A stretch of DNA of 64,000 nucleotides. Origin: Candidatus Francisella endociliophora. GTDB taxonomy: Bacteria; Pseudomonadota; Gammaproteobacteria; Francisellales; Francisellaceae. The notes below the pieces were generated by a model. It did no database searches. It was not told where the DNA came from and saw nothing but the letters and a program-made list of their open reading frames with translations. Below, one piece after another: positions 1-8,463 of this stretch. Position 1 is the stretch's first letter, and every line of letters begins with the position of its first letter. The translations under genes were made by a program, and so were the position numbers. The stretch is from contig NZ_CP009574.1 of the NCBI RefSeq assembly GCF_000764555.1, positions 1,302,001 to 1,366,000 on the forward strand, written 5' to 3'.

Positions 1-763
1 AATCTTCAATATAACGAGTAGTCATTCTGACATCGTATTTGTTGAAATTTAAGGTGAAAGGATGGGCACTTTCTTTTAAAAGACCACTGTCAAAATCAAA
101 GCCTAGTTGCTTAGCAATTTTGTTAGAATACTGTTTCTGTTTTTCTATATTATATGGTTTATCAATACAGCTAGTATCGACTTGTTTTGCTTGCTTTATT
201 TTTTCTAATAGAGGTACTATTTTTTCTTTTAAGCTGTCAAAAAAAGGTTCTAGTTTTGCGACAGTCATACCTTCTTCATACTCATCAAGAAGTACATCGT
301 AAGGGTGTTCTTTGTAACCAACTTTTTCTACATATTTTTTTTGGTAATTGATGATCTTTTCTAGGTATGGTGTAAACTGTTCAAAATCATTATTTTTTCG
401 AGCTTCTGTCCAAATATTCTGAGCTTGAGATAAAAGTTTGTTATATGCAACATATTCATCTTTAGGAATTTTGCTAAGCTTATCTCTTTCTTTAGTTGTT
501 AGATAAACTATTCTTTTGTTAATCTCATCAAGTTCAGAAAGGTTTTTATTTAGATAATCTAAACTTTTATTTACGTCATCACTGTTTGTTATTTCATATA
601 CTTTTTCACTAAAAAAACCAATAACATCAGAAGTTGTATTAATGGAGTTTTTAGGAGCCTCTGTTTCAAGGTCCCAATGCATTAGAGATATTGCGTGATT
701 AAATTTCTTCTTTTGAGATAGGTTGTTCAGTAGTTTCTGGAGCTGGTTTTTGATTTCGCTCAT
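1..763 (-). CDS. Carboxypeptidase Taq (M32) family, C-terminal part outside window
   Basis: Zinc carboxypeptidase of family M32, a cytoplasmic enzyme that removes C-terminal residues from peptides. Only the first 254 codons are here; the gene runs off base 1, so the HEXXH zinc motif is not visible. Two family signatures can be read: the N-terminal HWDLETEAPK at about residues 33-42 and, near the window edge, SAHPFTLNFNKYDVRMTTRY, which matches the M32 block with HPF and DVRxTTRY. I place the start at the ATG at 763 because it gives the usual short distance to the HWD motif. That start lies inside the 3' end of the upstream CLC gene, so the two genes overlap by 65 bp on the same strand in different frames. 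The ribosome site is only a purine run. Confidence 0.85.
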   Translation of the reverse strand, partial: MSEIKNQLQKLLNNLSQKKKFNHAISLMHWDLETEAPKNSINTTSDVIGFFSEKVYEITNSDDVNKSLDYLNKNLSELDEINKRIVYLTTKERDKLSKIPKDEYVAYNKLLSQAQNIWTEARKNNDFEQFTPYLEKIINYQKKYVEKVGYKEHPYDVLLDEYEEGMTVAKLEPFFDSLKEKIVPLLEKIKQAKQVDTSCIDKPYNIEKQKQYSNKIAKQLGFDFDSGLLKESAHPFTLNFNKYDVRMTTRYIED

Positions 764-2093
764 TTTTTTCTTTTGCTTGCTGTTTTCTTTCATTAGAAAT
801 AGTTCGTCTTAATAGGGTATCATATATTGGTTTTTGATGATGAATATATGTTAGCATTGACGCACTAAAGCAAGTTATCATAAGGGGTAGTAGTAAGTGA
901 TAATTCCAAGTCATTTCGACCACAAGAACAATCCCTGTTAGAGGAGCTCCTACTGTAGCTGTAAATAGAGCACTCATTCCTGCAACAGCAAATACTCCGG
1001 CTTCAATATTATATTCAGGGAATAGTTGTGTTACTGCTAAGCCATAAGCAAGTCCAAAAACTGTACCAAGGGCGATCATTGGAGCAAATATTCCACCGGT
1101 GACTCCTGTACCATAAGAGAAAATTACTCCGGCAAAGCGAAGAGCAAAAAGTACAAGTAGCATTTTTATAGATAGGTTATAGTCAAGAGAATTTGCGATG
1201 ACTATATAACCACCACCAACAGCATTTGGTGATATTACAACTCCAGTACCAAAGATTACACAAACAATGATAACTAGAGTCCAGTATCTTTTCCTAGAGC
1301 CTTCAGAGAAAAAATTTGCAACACGGATTAAAGCTTTATTGAAGAATAGCCCAAAGTACCCAAATACAAGGCCTAGAACCATAAATAGCCAAAGTGTATT
1401 TTGCGGTACAGAACTAAATGTTTCTACTCTTATTGCAGGGGGGTTGCCCATGATAGATCTAGAAACAACAATACTCATAATACAAGCTATAATGACACAC
1501 TTAATTGCTGAGACACTAAATCTGAACTTTCTATTCATTTCTTCTATTACGAAGATAATACCAGATAAAGGAGTATTAAATGCTGCTGCAAGACCAGCAC
1601 CAGCACCAGCTGATATTACAGCATTAGCGTACTTCTTCGTTAGCTTAAACCTATCAATGAAAAATTGAGCTAAAGCTGCTGCCATGTGAATAGATGGGCC
1701 TTCTTTCCCTAAGCTAAGACCAGATCCTAATGAAAAAAGACCACTGACGAACTTAACAGGAACAACTCTTTTACGTAGCTTTCGACAGCCTTTTAATGCA
1801 CCCTCAACTTCTTGTATACCACTACCACCAGCTTCTTTTGCAAATCTTCGAACTATAAATATTGAGATAAGTACCATCGCTATGGTTATTGTTATAGATA
1901 TTGCAACTTGTACAAAGATATTTCCACCACTAAAGGTGAAAAGCCATTTTTTTAGGTAAGAGATGTAATCTAAAATAAGCTGAAAAGCAGTCGCTAAAAG
2001 CCCTATCATAGTACCTAGTAGGGCGCCAGATAGCACCAACACCCAAATATGTCTATTATTCTTATAGTATGTGTCTAATACTTTATTACTCAT
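699..2093 (-). CDS. clcA: CLC-family chloride channel / H+:Cl- antiporter
   Basis: Inner-membrane ClC protein of 464 residues with about ten to twelve hydrophobic segments. The three anion-selectivity motifs are present in order: GSGIQEVEG (about residue 90), GKEGP (about residue 129, with the gating glutamate) and GGIFAP (about residue 335). The charged C-terminal tail (about the last 45 residues) has no CBS domain. In enteric bacteria this family exchanges chloride for protons and supports acid resistance; that role is inferred here. The 3' end overlaps the start of the M32 carboxypeptidase by 65 bp, so the pair is probably cotranscribed. About 100 bp of AT-rich DNA separate it from the lipoprotein cluster upstream. 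Confidence 0.92.
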   Translation of the reverse strand: MSNKVLDTYYKNNRHIWVLVLSGALLGTMIGLLATAFQLILDYISYLKKWLFTFSGGNIFVQVAISITITIAMVLISIFIVRRFAKEAGGSGIQEVEGALKGCRKLRKRVVPVKFVSGLFSLGSGLSLGKEGPSIHMAAALAQFFIDRFKLTKKYANAVISAGAGAGLAAAFNTPLSGIIFVIEEMNRKFRFSVSAIKCVIIACIMSIVVSRSIMGNPPAIRVETFSSVPQNTLWLFMVLGLVFGYFGLFFNKALIRVANFFSEGSRKRYWTLVIIVCVIFGTGVVISPNAVGGGYIVIANSLDYNLSIKMLLVLFALRFAGVIFSYGTGVTGGIFAPMIALGTVFGLAYGLAVTQLFPEYNIEAGVFAVAGMSALFTATVGAPLTGIVLVVEMTWNYHLLLPLMITCFSASMLTYIHHQKPIYDTLLRRTISNERKQQAKEKNERNQKPAPETTEQPISKEEI

Positions 2094-2196
2094 AACATAT
2101 AGATGTGGCTAACCTGATAAAACAGATTATACCTTTTTAGTAATATTAAAAAAGAGAAAATTGACTTAAATTAAAATATTTGCTATTTAAATTTAG

Positions 2197-2595
2197 TTAA
2201 GTAATATTTTTTGTTATTTCATTAGCTAAATCTGCAGATTGTCTTTCATCTCCAAGAGTCCCTATACGGATTTTTATCTCAGTAGAGCGATTCTTGATAC
2301 TGCTTAGATTTATTGAAATATTTTGACCGCCATATGATGCTTTAACTTCAGCTGTATTATCAGCATATGACTGGCTAAGAAGTTTGTATTTGCTATCCAT
2401 TTGGATAGCCTTAATAGTAGCATTATATACTGATCTTAAATCCTTAGGAACCTCTATAATATAGTTGCCATTTACGTAATACACAGCACCGCCAGCTACA
2501 GCAGCAGTACCAATTAGAATAGCAGCAACGACACAGCTATTTAAGGAAATAGCAATAAAAATAGATAGAAGAATCAAACGAATTTTTTTATACAT
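2197..2595 (-). CDS. DUF3568-type lipoprotein, copy 3
   Basis: Small lipoprotein of 132 residues, third of three tandem paralogues read from 3420 leftward. It has a basic N-terminus, a hydrophobic stretch and the lipobox LNSC at about residues 18-21, followed by a small-residue segment and the shared pattern AVYYVNGNYIIEV, KAIQMD and a C-terminal TEIKIRIGTLGDERQS. The common core (Y.xGxY, then YxATLKA, then IKFGTFGD) defines the family, which I recognise as DUF3568, known mainly from Francisella and of unknown function. It starts 2 bp after the stop of copy 2. The strong divergence from the other two copies suggests an old duplication. Confidence 0.8.
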   Translation of the reverse strand: MYKKIRLILLSIFIAISLNSCVVAAILIGTAAVAGGAVYYVNGNYIIEVPKDLRSVYNATIKAIQMDSKYKLLSQSYADNTAEVKASYGGQNISINLSSIKNRSTEIKIRIGTLGDERQSADLANEITKNIT

Positions 2596-2597
2596 AT

Positions 2598-3008
2598 TTA
2601 AGAGTCTTTATGTACATTTGCTTGAATTTGATCCATTAGTGTAGAAGAAAGAGCCTGATCGCCAAAAGTACCAAACTTAATTGTTATTTTCGTTGCATCT
2701 TTTGTAAGGTAAGTGATATTTACACTAAAGCTTGTACTGTCAACTTTTGTAGCTCCTTCAACAGAGGCTTTTTGATTATCTTTATCTAAATCTTTAGATA
2801 CCAAAACAAAATCATTGTTATCATTAACGGCTTTTAATGTTGCTTTATATACTTCTTTATAACTACCCTCAATATTCATTGAATAATTACCGTCAATATA
2901 CGCAACAGTACCTCCACCCACAGCTAAAGCAGCTACTATACAGCTGTTAAGACCTAGCAAGCAAGAGCAAGTAAAAGCTCCTAATAAAAATTTTCTAATA
3001 AAAGACAT
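2598..3008 (-). CDS. DUF3568-type lipoprotein, copy 2
   Basis: Lipoprotein of 136 residues and middle member of the three-gene array. The signal peptide ends in the lipobox LNSC (cysteine about residue 23). After a small glycine-rich stretch follow VAYIDGNYSMNIEGS, YKATLKAVNDN and a C-terminal TKITIKFGTFGDQ, closely matching copy 1. Position +2 after the lipid cysteine is valine rather than aspartate, which by the usual rule favours sorting to the outer membrane; that rule is untested for this genus. Function is unknown. It is 16 bp downstream of copy 1 and probably in one transcript with it. Confidence 0.82.
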   Translation of the reverse strand: MSFIRKFLLGAFTCSCLLGLNSCIVAALAVGGGTVAYIDGNYSMNIEGSYKEVYKATLKAVNDNNDFVLVSKDLDKDNQKASVEGATKVDSTSFSVNITYLTKDATKITIKFGTFGDQALSSTLMDQIQANVHKDS

Positions 3009-3024
3009 TTTTATTTCTACCTTA

Positions 3025-3420
3025 TTAATTTAGATTTTTATTAATTTGGGTCATTAGAGTTTCTGATGCTGTACGATCTCCAAAAGTACCAAACTTAATT
3101 GTTACCTTCGATGCGTTACCTGTAAGCTTTTCTATTTGAACATAGAAGTCTGTAGAGTCAGCTTTTGTATTACCTTCAATAGTTGCGTCAGTAGGAGTGA
3201 TAGTTTTCTTTGTAAGTACAAAATCGTCATTGTTTTGAACAGCTTTTAGAGCAGCGTTATAAGTATCTTTTAGGCTACCTTCAACGTTTGTAGAGTATTT
3301 CCCTTGAACATACGCTATGGTACCACCGCCTGCAGCAGCGCCAACAAGTACCCAACAACTGCTTAGAGAAAGAGCTGAAGCAGCTAATAAAGATGCTGTT
3401 AAAAGTTTTTTGATTTTCAT
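3025..3420 (-). CDS. DUF3568-type lipoprotein, copy 1
   Basis: First gene of the lipoprotein array, 131 residues. The signal peptide ends with lipobox LSSC (cysteine about residue 22), then IAYVQGKYSTNVEGS, YNAALKAVQNN and SKVTIKFGTFGDR. A good ribosome site, GAGGAAAC, lies 4 bases before the ATG, and a TATAAT-like box is visible about 20 bases further upstream, so this is the likely promoter-proximal gene. The approximately 200 bp between this start and pnuC carry the two divergent control regions and no gene. Function unknown; membership in the Francisella DUF3568 group is by recognition of the pattern. Confidence 0.82.
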   Translation of the reverse strand: MKIKKLLTASLLAASALSLSSCWVLVGAAAGGGTIAYVQGKYSTNVEGSLKDTYNAALKAVQNNDDFVLTKKTITPTDATIEGNTKADSTDFYVQIEKLTGNASKVTIKFGTFGDRTASETLMTQINKNLN

Positions 3421-3561
3421 GATTGTTTCCTCACAGTTTATTATATTGTATAAATTTTACTACCATAAATCATAATATACGCGGTTTTAAGGATAGTCAA
3501 TTTGAAAGTTTGATATTATCGCTATTTATAAACTCTTAAATATAGATAGAAGGAGAACTTA

Positions 3562-3589
3562 TTGGATAGTTGATATTTATAGTTATAAT
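3562..3589 (+). promoter_or_regulatory. Probable sigma-70 promoter for pnuC
   Basis: TTGGAT at 3562-3567 and TATAAT at 3584-3589, separated by 16 bp and about 32 bp before the pnuC start. Assigned by match to the consensus only. Confidence 0.45.
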
Positions 3590-3621
3590 GATAAATAGTA
3601 ATTCCTAATAAGAGCTTTGTA

Positions 3622-4179
3622 ATGCTTCATATTCTTGATTTTTGTACAATGGCGGTTAATTTATTATGTACTTTTTTATTAGCTAGTTTTTATACTATTG
3701 GTTGGCCAGTGGGTATTTTAGGCTTGATAATGAGTACAGTTCTGTTTTTTATTAGTAAATTATACGCTGATGCTATTCTTCAGATAATACTGATGTTTAG
3801 TTTTGTATACGGATGGTATAGCTGGAGAGTTAACAAACAAAATAAAAGTTTTAGTATTCAAAGATTAAGTCTATCAGGATGGGTAGTAACAATATTTTTG
3901 ATTGTGTTGGTTGGTATGTTAGTCTCATCATTACTTATTGAATTTACTAAATCAACTACTCCTTATTTGGATGGATTTACGAGTGTAGCATCATTGGTTT
4001 GTGTTTTGCTTGCAAGCCGTAAAATTATTGATAACTGGATAATCTGGATAGTTGTTGACTCTACATATATTGTTTTATATTTATATAAGGATTTATTCTT
4101 TGCAACAATTACAACTATAGTATATGTGATAATAGCTATATATGGTTATAAGCATTGGAAGAAGGTACAGGGGACATAA
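3622..4179 (+). CDS. pnuC: PnuC-type nicotinamide riboside/mononucleotide transporter
   Basis: Inner-membrane protein of 185 residues with about seven hydrophobic helices. PnuC proteins take up nicotinamide riboside (or related vitamin precursors) by facilitated diffusion. The family patterns are visible: WPVGILG near residue 27, FVYGWYSWR near residue 62, and the C-terminal NWIIWIVVDSTYIVLYLYKD followed by IYGYKHWKK, in which the tryptophans and the aspartate match the PnuC substrate region. The next gene, a TatD-type hydrolase, starts 3 bp after the stop, so they form a two-gene operon. Other PnuX members carry riboflavin or thiamine; no riboswitch is seen upstream that would point to those. 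Confidence 0.85.
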   Translation: MLHILDFCTMAVNLLCTFLLASFYTIGWPVGILGLIMSTVLFFISKLYADAILQIILMFSFVYGWYSWRVNKQNKSFSIQRLSLSGWVVTIFLIVLVGMLVSSLLIEFTKSTTPYLDGFTSVASLVCVLLASRKIIDNWIIWIVVDSTYIVLYLYKDLFFATITTIVYVIIAIYGYKHWKKVQGT

Positions 4180-4182
4180 GTA

Positions 4183-4929
4183 ATGTTATTAGATGCTCAT
4201 GTTCACACAGATAAATACTCTTTAGAGAATTTTGAAAAAGTAGCTAATGAATGCTTAGATAATAATATACAGCTAATGTCTGTCTCGATGTGTATTCCTT
4301 CGTACCTTAAAATAAAGGAGTTAAATAAGAAGTATAGTTTCGTGATTCCCTCATTTGGTATTCATCCGTGGAATGCTAAGTCATATTCTAAAAAACTTAG
4401 TAATTTAGATAGCTATTTAAAAGAGAGTAAATACATCGGTGAAATAGGTTTAGACAAAAAATTTTTAAAATATGCAGATCCATATAAAGACCAACTAGCA
4501 GTTTTTGAGTATATAGTTTCTCATGAATGTACAAAAGGTAAACTCTTAAATTTACATACTAGTGGTGCGGAAGTAGATGTTGTAAGAATATTGAATAAAT
4601 ATAGTCAGAATAAATTTATAGTTCACTGGTATGCTGGAGATTTGGATATTATTGATAAATATTTAGATTTAGGTGGATATTTTTCTATTGGAGTTGAGGT
4701 GCTTTTTAGTAACCATATTAAAAATATAACAGCTCAAATACCTTTAGATAAAATATTAATAGAAACAGATAATCCTTCAGCATATTCTTGGCTATTAGGA
4801 AAAGAAGCTAATACTGGTATGCCAAGCTTATTATATAAAGTGGTTGATGAAATCCGTAAGATAAAAAAAGTTCCAAAAAATATTTTTCTTGAGCAGTTAG
4901 AGAAAAACCAACGATTAATTTTAATGTAG
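4183..4929 (+). CDS. TatD-family metal-dependent hydrolase
   Basis: Amidohydrolase-fold protein of 248 residues, in the TatD DNase group of metal hydrolases. Metal-ligand motifs appear in order: DAHVHTD at residues 4-10, GIHPW near residue 66, IGEIGLD near residue 86 (bridging glutamate), LHTSG near residue 125, FIVHWYAG near residue 145 and ETDNP near residue 195. It is divergent from the housekeeping TatD (for example HVHTD instead of HCHLD), so the substrate is uncertain. Tight coupling to pnuC, 3 bp away, suggests a link to nucleoside or cofactor salvage, but that is inference. Confidence 0.82.
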   Translation: MLLDAHVHTDKYSLENFEKVANECLDNNIQLMSVSMCIPSYLKIKELNKKYSFVIPSFGIHPWNAKSYSKKLSNLDSYLKESKYIGEIGLDKKFLKYADPYKDQLAVFEYIVSHECTKGKLLNLHTSGAEVDVVRILNKYSQNKFIVHWYAGDLDIIDKYLDLGGYFSIGVEVLFSNHIKNITAQIPLDKILIETDNPSAYSWLLGKEANTGMPSLLYKVVDEIRKIKKVPKNIFLEQLEKNQRLILM

Positions 4930-5021
4930 CATTGTATTTTTAAAATAAAACCTAGTTTACTATCTTAAAGAAATCAACTAATATATAGTTTCAATATCGA
5001 TTCAATCTTTTGAGAAATTCA

Positions 5022-5654
5022 ATGAAAATAATGTTCTCAGCAGATGGCATTTCTAAATCTGAATTAGAAAAAACAGCCACTATTTCAAAACATGTTGACT
5101 GTGTGAAAATTGGTCATATCTTATGTTCTACACTATCTTTTAAAGAAATTCATGAGCTAGTTGGCGATAAAGATATTTTCCTGGATTTTAAGCTTCATGA
5201 TATCCCAAATACTGTGAAAACTGCGATAGAAAATTACTCTAAAGCTATTCCAAATTTTAAGTATTTTACATTTCATGGTACTGCAAGTGATGGTATGGTT
5301 AAAGCAGCTCTTAGTGCAGATACACAAGCTATTCCTTTAGCTGTAATTACTTTAAGTAGTGATGCTAATTTTGATAAGGCTGATAGCTTAGCAAAATTTG
5401 AAAGGTGTGTGGATTTAGGTGTGGAAAACTTTATATGTCATCCACATTTGGTTGCTGATGTGAAAGCTAAGTTTGGGGATAAAATCAAGCTATATGTTCC
5501 AGGTGTAAGGCTTGAGACAGATTTAACAGATGATCATTTTAATGCTTTAACTCCAAAAAAAGCTAAAGAACTTGGCGTTGATTATATTATTGTAGGAAGG
5601 CCTCTTTTACGAGCAGATGATATCGTTGAGAAACTAAAAGAGTTTGAATGCTAA
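5022..5654 (+). CDS. pyrF: Orotidine 5'-phosphate decarboxylase
   Basis: Last enzyme of UMP synthesis, converting orotidine monophosphate to UMP. The TIM-barrel protein has the catalytic motif FLDFKLHDIPNTV with the Asp-Lys-Asp arrangement, and the phosphate-binding end YVPGVR and IIVGRPL. I choose the ATG at 5022 (210 residues, MKIMFSADG); a TTG at 5010 in frame would add four residues but has no better ribosome site. The dihydroorotate dehydrogenase gene follows with one base between stop and ATG, so steps four and six of the pathway are cotranscribed. Confidence 0.93.
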   Translation: MKIMFSADGISKSELEKTATISKHVDCVKIGHILCSTLSFKEIHELVGDKDIFLDFKLHDIPNTVKTAIENYSKAIPNFKYFTFHGTASDGMVKAALSADTQAIPLAVITLSSDANFDKADSLAKFERCVDLGVENFICHPHLVADVKAKFGDKIKLYVPGVRLETDLTDDHFNALTPKKAKELGVDYIIVGRPLLRADDIVEKLKEFEC

Positions 5655-5655
5655 T

Positions 5656-6393
5656 ATGGAAAATCAAAATCTTAAAAAAATCATAATTTCACCACCATTT
5701 GGTAAATATCTTAAATTCAAAGAAACATCTAATGTTTATGGATCATTCACGGTAAATAGGCGTTGGGGACTCATTAAGCAAGCTCTTAAAACTATCCGTA
5801 AAGTAGAAAAAAATGCTTGGAGAAATAAGATAGGTCTACGCAACCCAGGATTAGCAAATGCAAATCCTCCAAAAAGATCTCAGGATATAATCTCATTAGC
5901 AGCATTAGAAATTGCTGATTGGCAAAGTTTTGCAGAGACTTTGAAATTACCGAAGTTTGCAAATCATAAAAATATTGAGATAAATATTGGCTGTCCAAAT
6001 GCTAGTATTGTTGACTTCCCAGCAGAGTTAGCACATTTATTTGAGGGTAGAAATATCAGTATCAAAATGCCGCCAACAATAGATCATAATGCTAAGATTC
6101 GAGAGTATTTAGCTGTTGGTATTACAACATTTCATTTATGTAATACTATTCCTACTGATAAAGGTGGGATATCTGGTTATCCATTGCATCAGTACACTTT
6201 CCCAGCTATCAAGAAAGCCCGAGAAGAGTTTAGTGATACTATCACAATAATTGCAGGTGGTGGAATCTACACGCTTGATGATGCTAAAAAATATTTAGAA
6301 GCAGGAGCAGACCATTTATCATTAAGTTCGATAATGTTTAATCCTGTAAAAGGTAAAAAATTAGTAAAAGATATTTCATCCTTAAAATCTTAA
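5656..6393 (+). CDS. pyrD: Dihydroorotate dehydrogenase family protein
   Basis: FMN-dependent TIM-barrel enzyme expected to oxidise dihydroorotate to orotate. At 245 residues it is shorter than the roughly 310-340 residues of typical PyrD. Readable blocks are IEINIGCPNAS (family INxxCPN motif), ISIKMPP (conserved lysine), FHLCNTIPT (conserved Asn) and IAGGGIYTLDDAKKYLEAGA with downstream SSIMFNP, matching the FMN-phosphate site. The catalytic Cys/Ser loop is not obvious. The ATG at 5656 is preferred to an upstream TTG at 5644, which would overlap pyrF. Its place after pyrF supports the pyrimidine role; a relative acting on another substrate cannot be excluded. Confidence 0.85.
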   Translation: MENQNLKKIIISPPFGKYLKFKETSNVYGSFTVNRRWGLIKQALKTIRKVEKNAWRNKIGLRNPGLANANPPKRSQDIISLAALEIADWQSFAETLKLPKFANHKNIEINIGCPNASIVDFPAELAHLFEGRNISIKMPPTIDHNAKIREYLAVGITTFHLCNTIPTDKGGISGYPLHQYTFPAIKKAREEFSDTITIIAGGGIYTLDDAKKYLEAGADHLSLSSIMFNPVKGKKLVKDISSLKS

Positions 6394-6535
6394 CTATTTC
6401 TTTGTAACAAAAATGTTACACAATGATACATTCTTGAAACAGCTTTTTTTTATAATTATTTCTATAATTCCCAAACTTATAATTGTTTAGATTAAGTAAT
6501 AGATCTTAACTTAATAATGAAATATAGGAATGAAA

Positions 6536-8410
6536 ATGAAAAAAATTCTTCAAATTAGTGCCTTATCTATAAGCACTATTACACCAATATTAACATTTGC
6601 ACATGGGGCTCTTTCATATCCTGAAAGTAGACAGTGGATGTGTTCAACTAACAACTCCCCAGGTAAGGACACACCATGGGATGGTGGTGACAATCCTGTA
6701 TGTAAAGCCATAGCAAGTGATGGTCAACAGGCTGTGATGACAGATTGGAGTGGTGTTGCTCAAGGAGCTGCTGCTGGTAAAATTTCAAAGTGGGAAAACA
6801 CACTTGATGCACACAAAAAAGTAATTGGTGCAGGTGATATTTGTAACGGAGGTAATTCAAAGTATGATGCTTTAAGCAATACTGAGTACAACTGGAAATC
6901 ACAAGCTACAATTATAAATGTTAACAAGCAAAGCAAACCTTTTACATATGCTGTTACGGCTCCTCATAGAACTTATGGTGAAGGCTATGTCGATGTTTAT
7001 ATAACGAATAGTGGATGGCAGCCTGGTCAAAAAGTTACATTTAAAGATTTAAATACAACTCCTATTTGTCATTATAAATCTGTTCCAGAAATGTCTCCAC
7101 TTCAAAATGGAAAAAATAGTGATGGCTCAGCAAACAATTTCGAGAATTTTGAATGTAAAATTCCAGAAGATACTGCTACTGGTTATCACGTACTTTTCAC
7201 AGTCTGGCAAAGAAATGATAGTGATGAAGCTTTTTATAGTTGTAGTGATATTGATGTCGTTAATGAAACACCTACAGAAATTGTTTGGGATAAGTTCCCA
7301 AATGTGGATGGTGAATTAGAAATACCAGAGTATACATCAGCTAGTAAAGATGACAAGATTAGTTTTGAAGCAAATGTTGATGGTCAAAAGTTAAAAACTT
7401 CAATAACTATAAATGAATCAAACTATGGTAATTGGCAGTATGCCTTTGCTGAGCAAATTAATAACTTATCTGAAAAAGTTAAGGTTGGTAAAATCAATAG
7501 TGAAAATGTTGTAGAGCCTCAGAAGTCTAATAATACTATTTATGTTAATAGTCAGTACTCTTCAGGTAGTAATACTTGGAAAACTTCTTTAGAAGCTATA
7601 CAACCTGATCCTGTGTCTATAGAGTGGAAAGATGTTGATGCTGTTGGTAAAGATAGTAACTCGCTGTATGATATACAAACTCTAGAAGTTGGCGATAAGA
7701 TAACTTTTAGATTGTTTAATAATAAAGAAAACTTACGTACGGGTGTTAGCTCAGGAAACTCTGATGCTGATAGTATTGATCTAAATATAACTGATACTAA
7801 TATCGGTAGCTGGAAATATGAATTAGCGAAAAAGTTCAATAGAGAAGCATCTAACAGAGATAAAATTAGAATTGGTGTGCTAAATGGTGATATCGTTGAG
7901 CCAAGCAACTCTGACACTTCTGATAATGCTGTGTATTTATCAAATGATAAAGCTCAACATGGTGATAATTATTCTTGGATTATAGATGTTAAATCAGAGC
8001 CTCAGCCTGACCCAACACCTACTCCTGGAGGAGAGTATAATTATCCTGAAGGTATTGGATCATATACGGACGAGACTATAGTTAATGCTGGTGGTAAAAG
8101 ATTTAAATGCAAAATTCCTGCTTGGTGTAATATTGAAGCCTATAGTCCGGTTGGTAATTATCCTACACAAGCATGGGATGAAATAGGTTCTAATCCGGAC
8201 CCAGAACCTACACCAGATCCAGAGCCAACTCCGGATCCTGAACCTACGCCTGAGCCAACTCCTGCAGGTGAGTGGGATCCTAATGAGGTGTATACCGAGG
8301 GTGATGTTGTAACTATTGACGATGTTACATATAACGCAAATCACTGGTCTACAAACAAGGATCCTAGAGATAACAATTGTCAGTATGGATGCCCTTGGAC
8401 TAAAGCGTAG
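6536..8410 (+). CDS. Secreted chitin-active lytic polysaccharide monooxygenase (AA10) with chitin-binding modules
   Basis: Copper enzyme of the AA10 family that oxidatively cleaves chitin. The signal peptide ends ...LTFA and the mature protein starts with histidine (residue 23), as the histidine brace requires; the second copper histidine is in TAPHRTYGEGYVDVY (residue 144). After the catalytic domain (about 23-230) come two similar beta-rich modules (about 235-345 and 355-480), a CBM-like segment (about 490-540, YPEGIGSYTDETIV), a Pro-Glu-Pro-Thr-Asp linker and a C-terminal CBM5/12-type domain with WDPNEVYTEGDVV and Tyr/Trp residues. The architecture resembles Vibrio GbpA. The ATG at 6536 has AGGA six bases upstream; the ATG at 6530 would leave no spacing. 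The type II or other export route is inferred. Confidence 0.9.
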   Translation: MKKILQISALSISTITPILTFAHGALSYPESRQWMCSTNNSPGKDTPWDGGDNPVCKAIASDGQQAVMTDWSGVAQGAAAGKISKWENTLDAHKKVIGAGDICNGGNSKYDALSNTEYNWKSQATIINVNKQSKPFTYAVTAPHRTYGEGYVDVYITNSGWQPGQKVTFKDLNTTPICHYKSVPEMSPLQNGKNSDGSANNFENFECKIPEDTATGYHVLFTVWQRNDSDEAFYSCSDIDVVNETPTEIVWDKFPNVDGELEIPEYTSASKDDKISFEANVDGQKLKTSITINESNYGNWQYAFAEQINNLSEKVKVGKINSENVVEPQKSNNTIYVNSQYSSGSNTWKTSLEAIQPDPVSIEWKDVDAVGKDSNSLYDIQTLEVGDKITFRLFNNKENLRTGVSSGNSDADSIDLNITDTNIGSWKYELAKKFNREASNRDKIRIGVLNGDIVEPSNSDTSDNAVYLSNDKAQHGDNYSWIIDVKSEPQPDPTPTPGGEYNYPEGIGSYTDETIVNAGGKRFKCKIPAWCNIEAYSPVGNYPTQAWDEIGSNPDPEPTPDPEPTPDPEPTPEPTPAGEWDPNEVYTEGDVVTIDDVTYNANHWSTNKDPRDNNCQYGCPWTKA

Positions 8411-8411
8411 G

Positions 8412-8448
8412 TCTAATCTAATAAAATCTAATCTAATCTAATCTAATC
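8412..8448 (+). repeat. Tandem pentanucleotide repeat (TCTAA)n
   Basis: Two TCTAA units, one degenerate unit (TAAAA), then four perfect units and a partial TC, all between the LPMO stop and the start of the DsbA-like gene. Unit number can change by slipped-strand mispairing. It lies 16 bp before the ATG, so a change would alter spacing to upstream signals rather than reading frame. Confidence 0.85.
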
Positions 8449-8463
8449 AATGAGACTATTTAT

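Noticed and set aside
4930-5021. Longer PyrF with a TTG start at 5010.
   Set aside because: The extra four residues have no family match and the ATG at 5022 gives a typical start; no better ribosome site supports the TTG.
5792-5998. Minus-strand ORF inside pyrD, and similar shadow ORFs inside feoB, lipase and other genes.
   Set aside because: They are antisense or frame shadows of well-supported genes, with no ribosome site or recognisable protein features.
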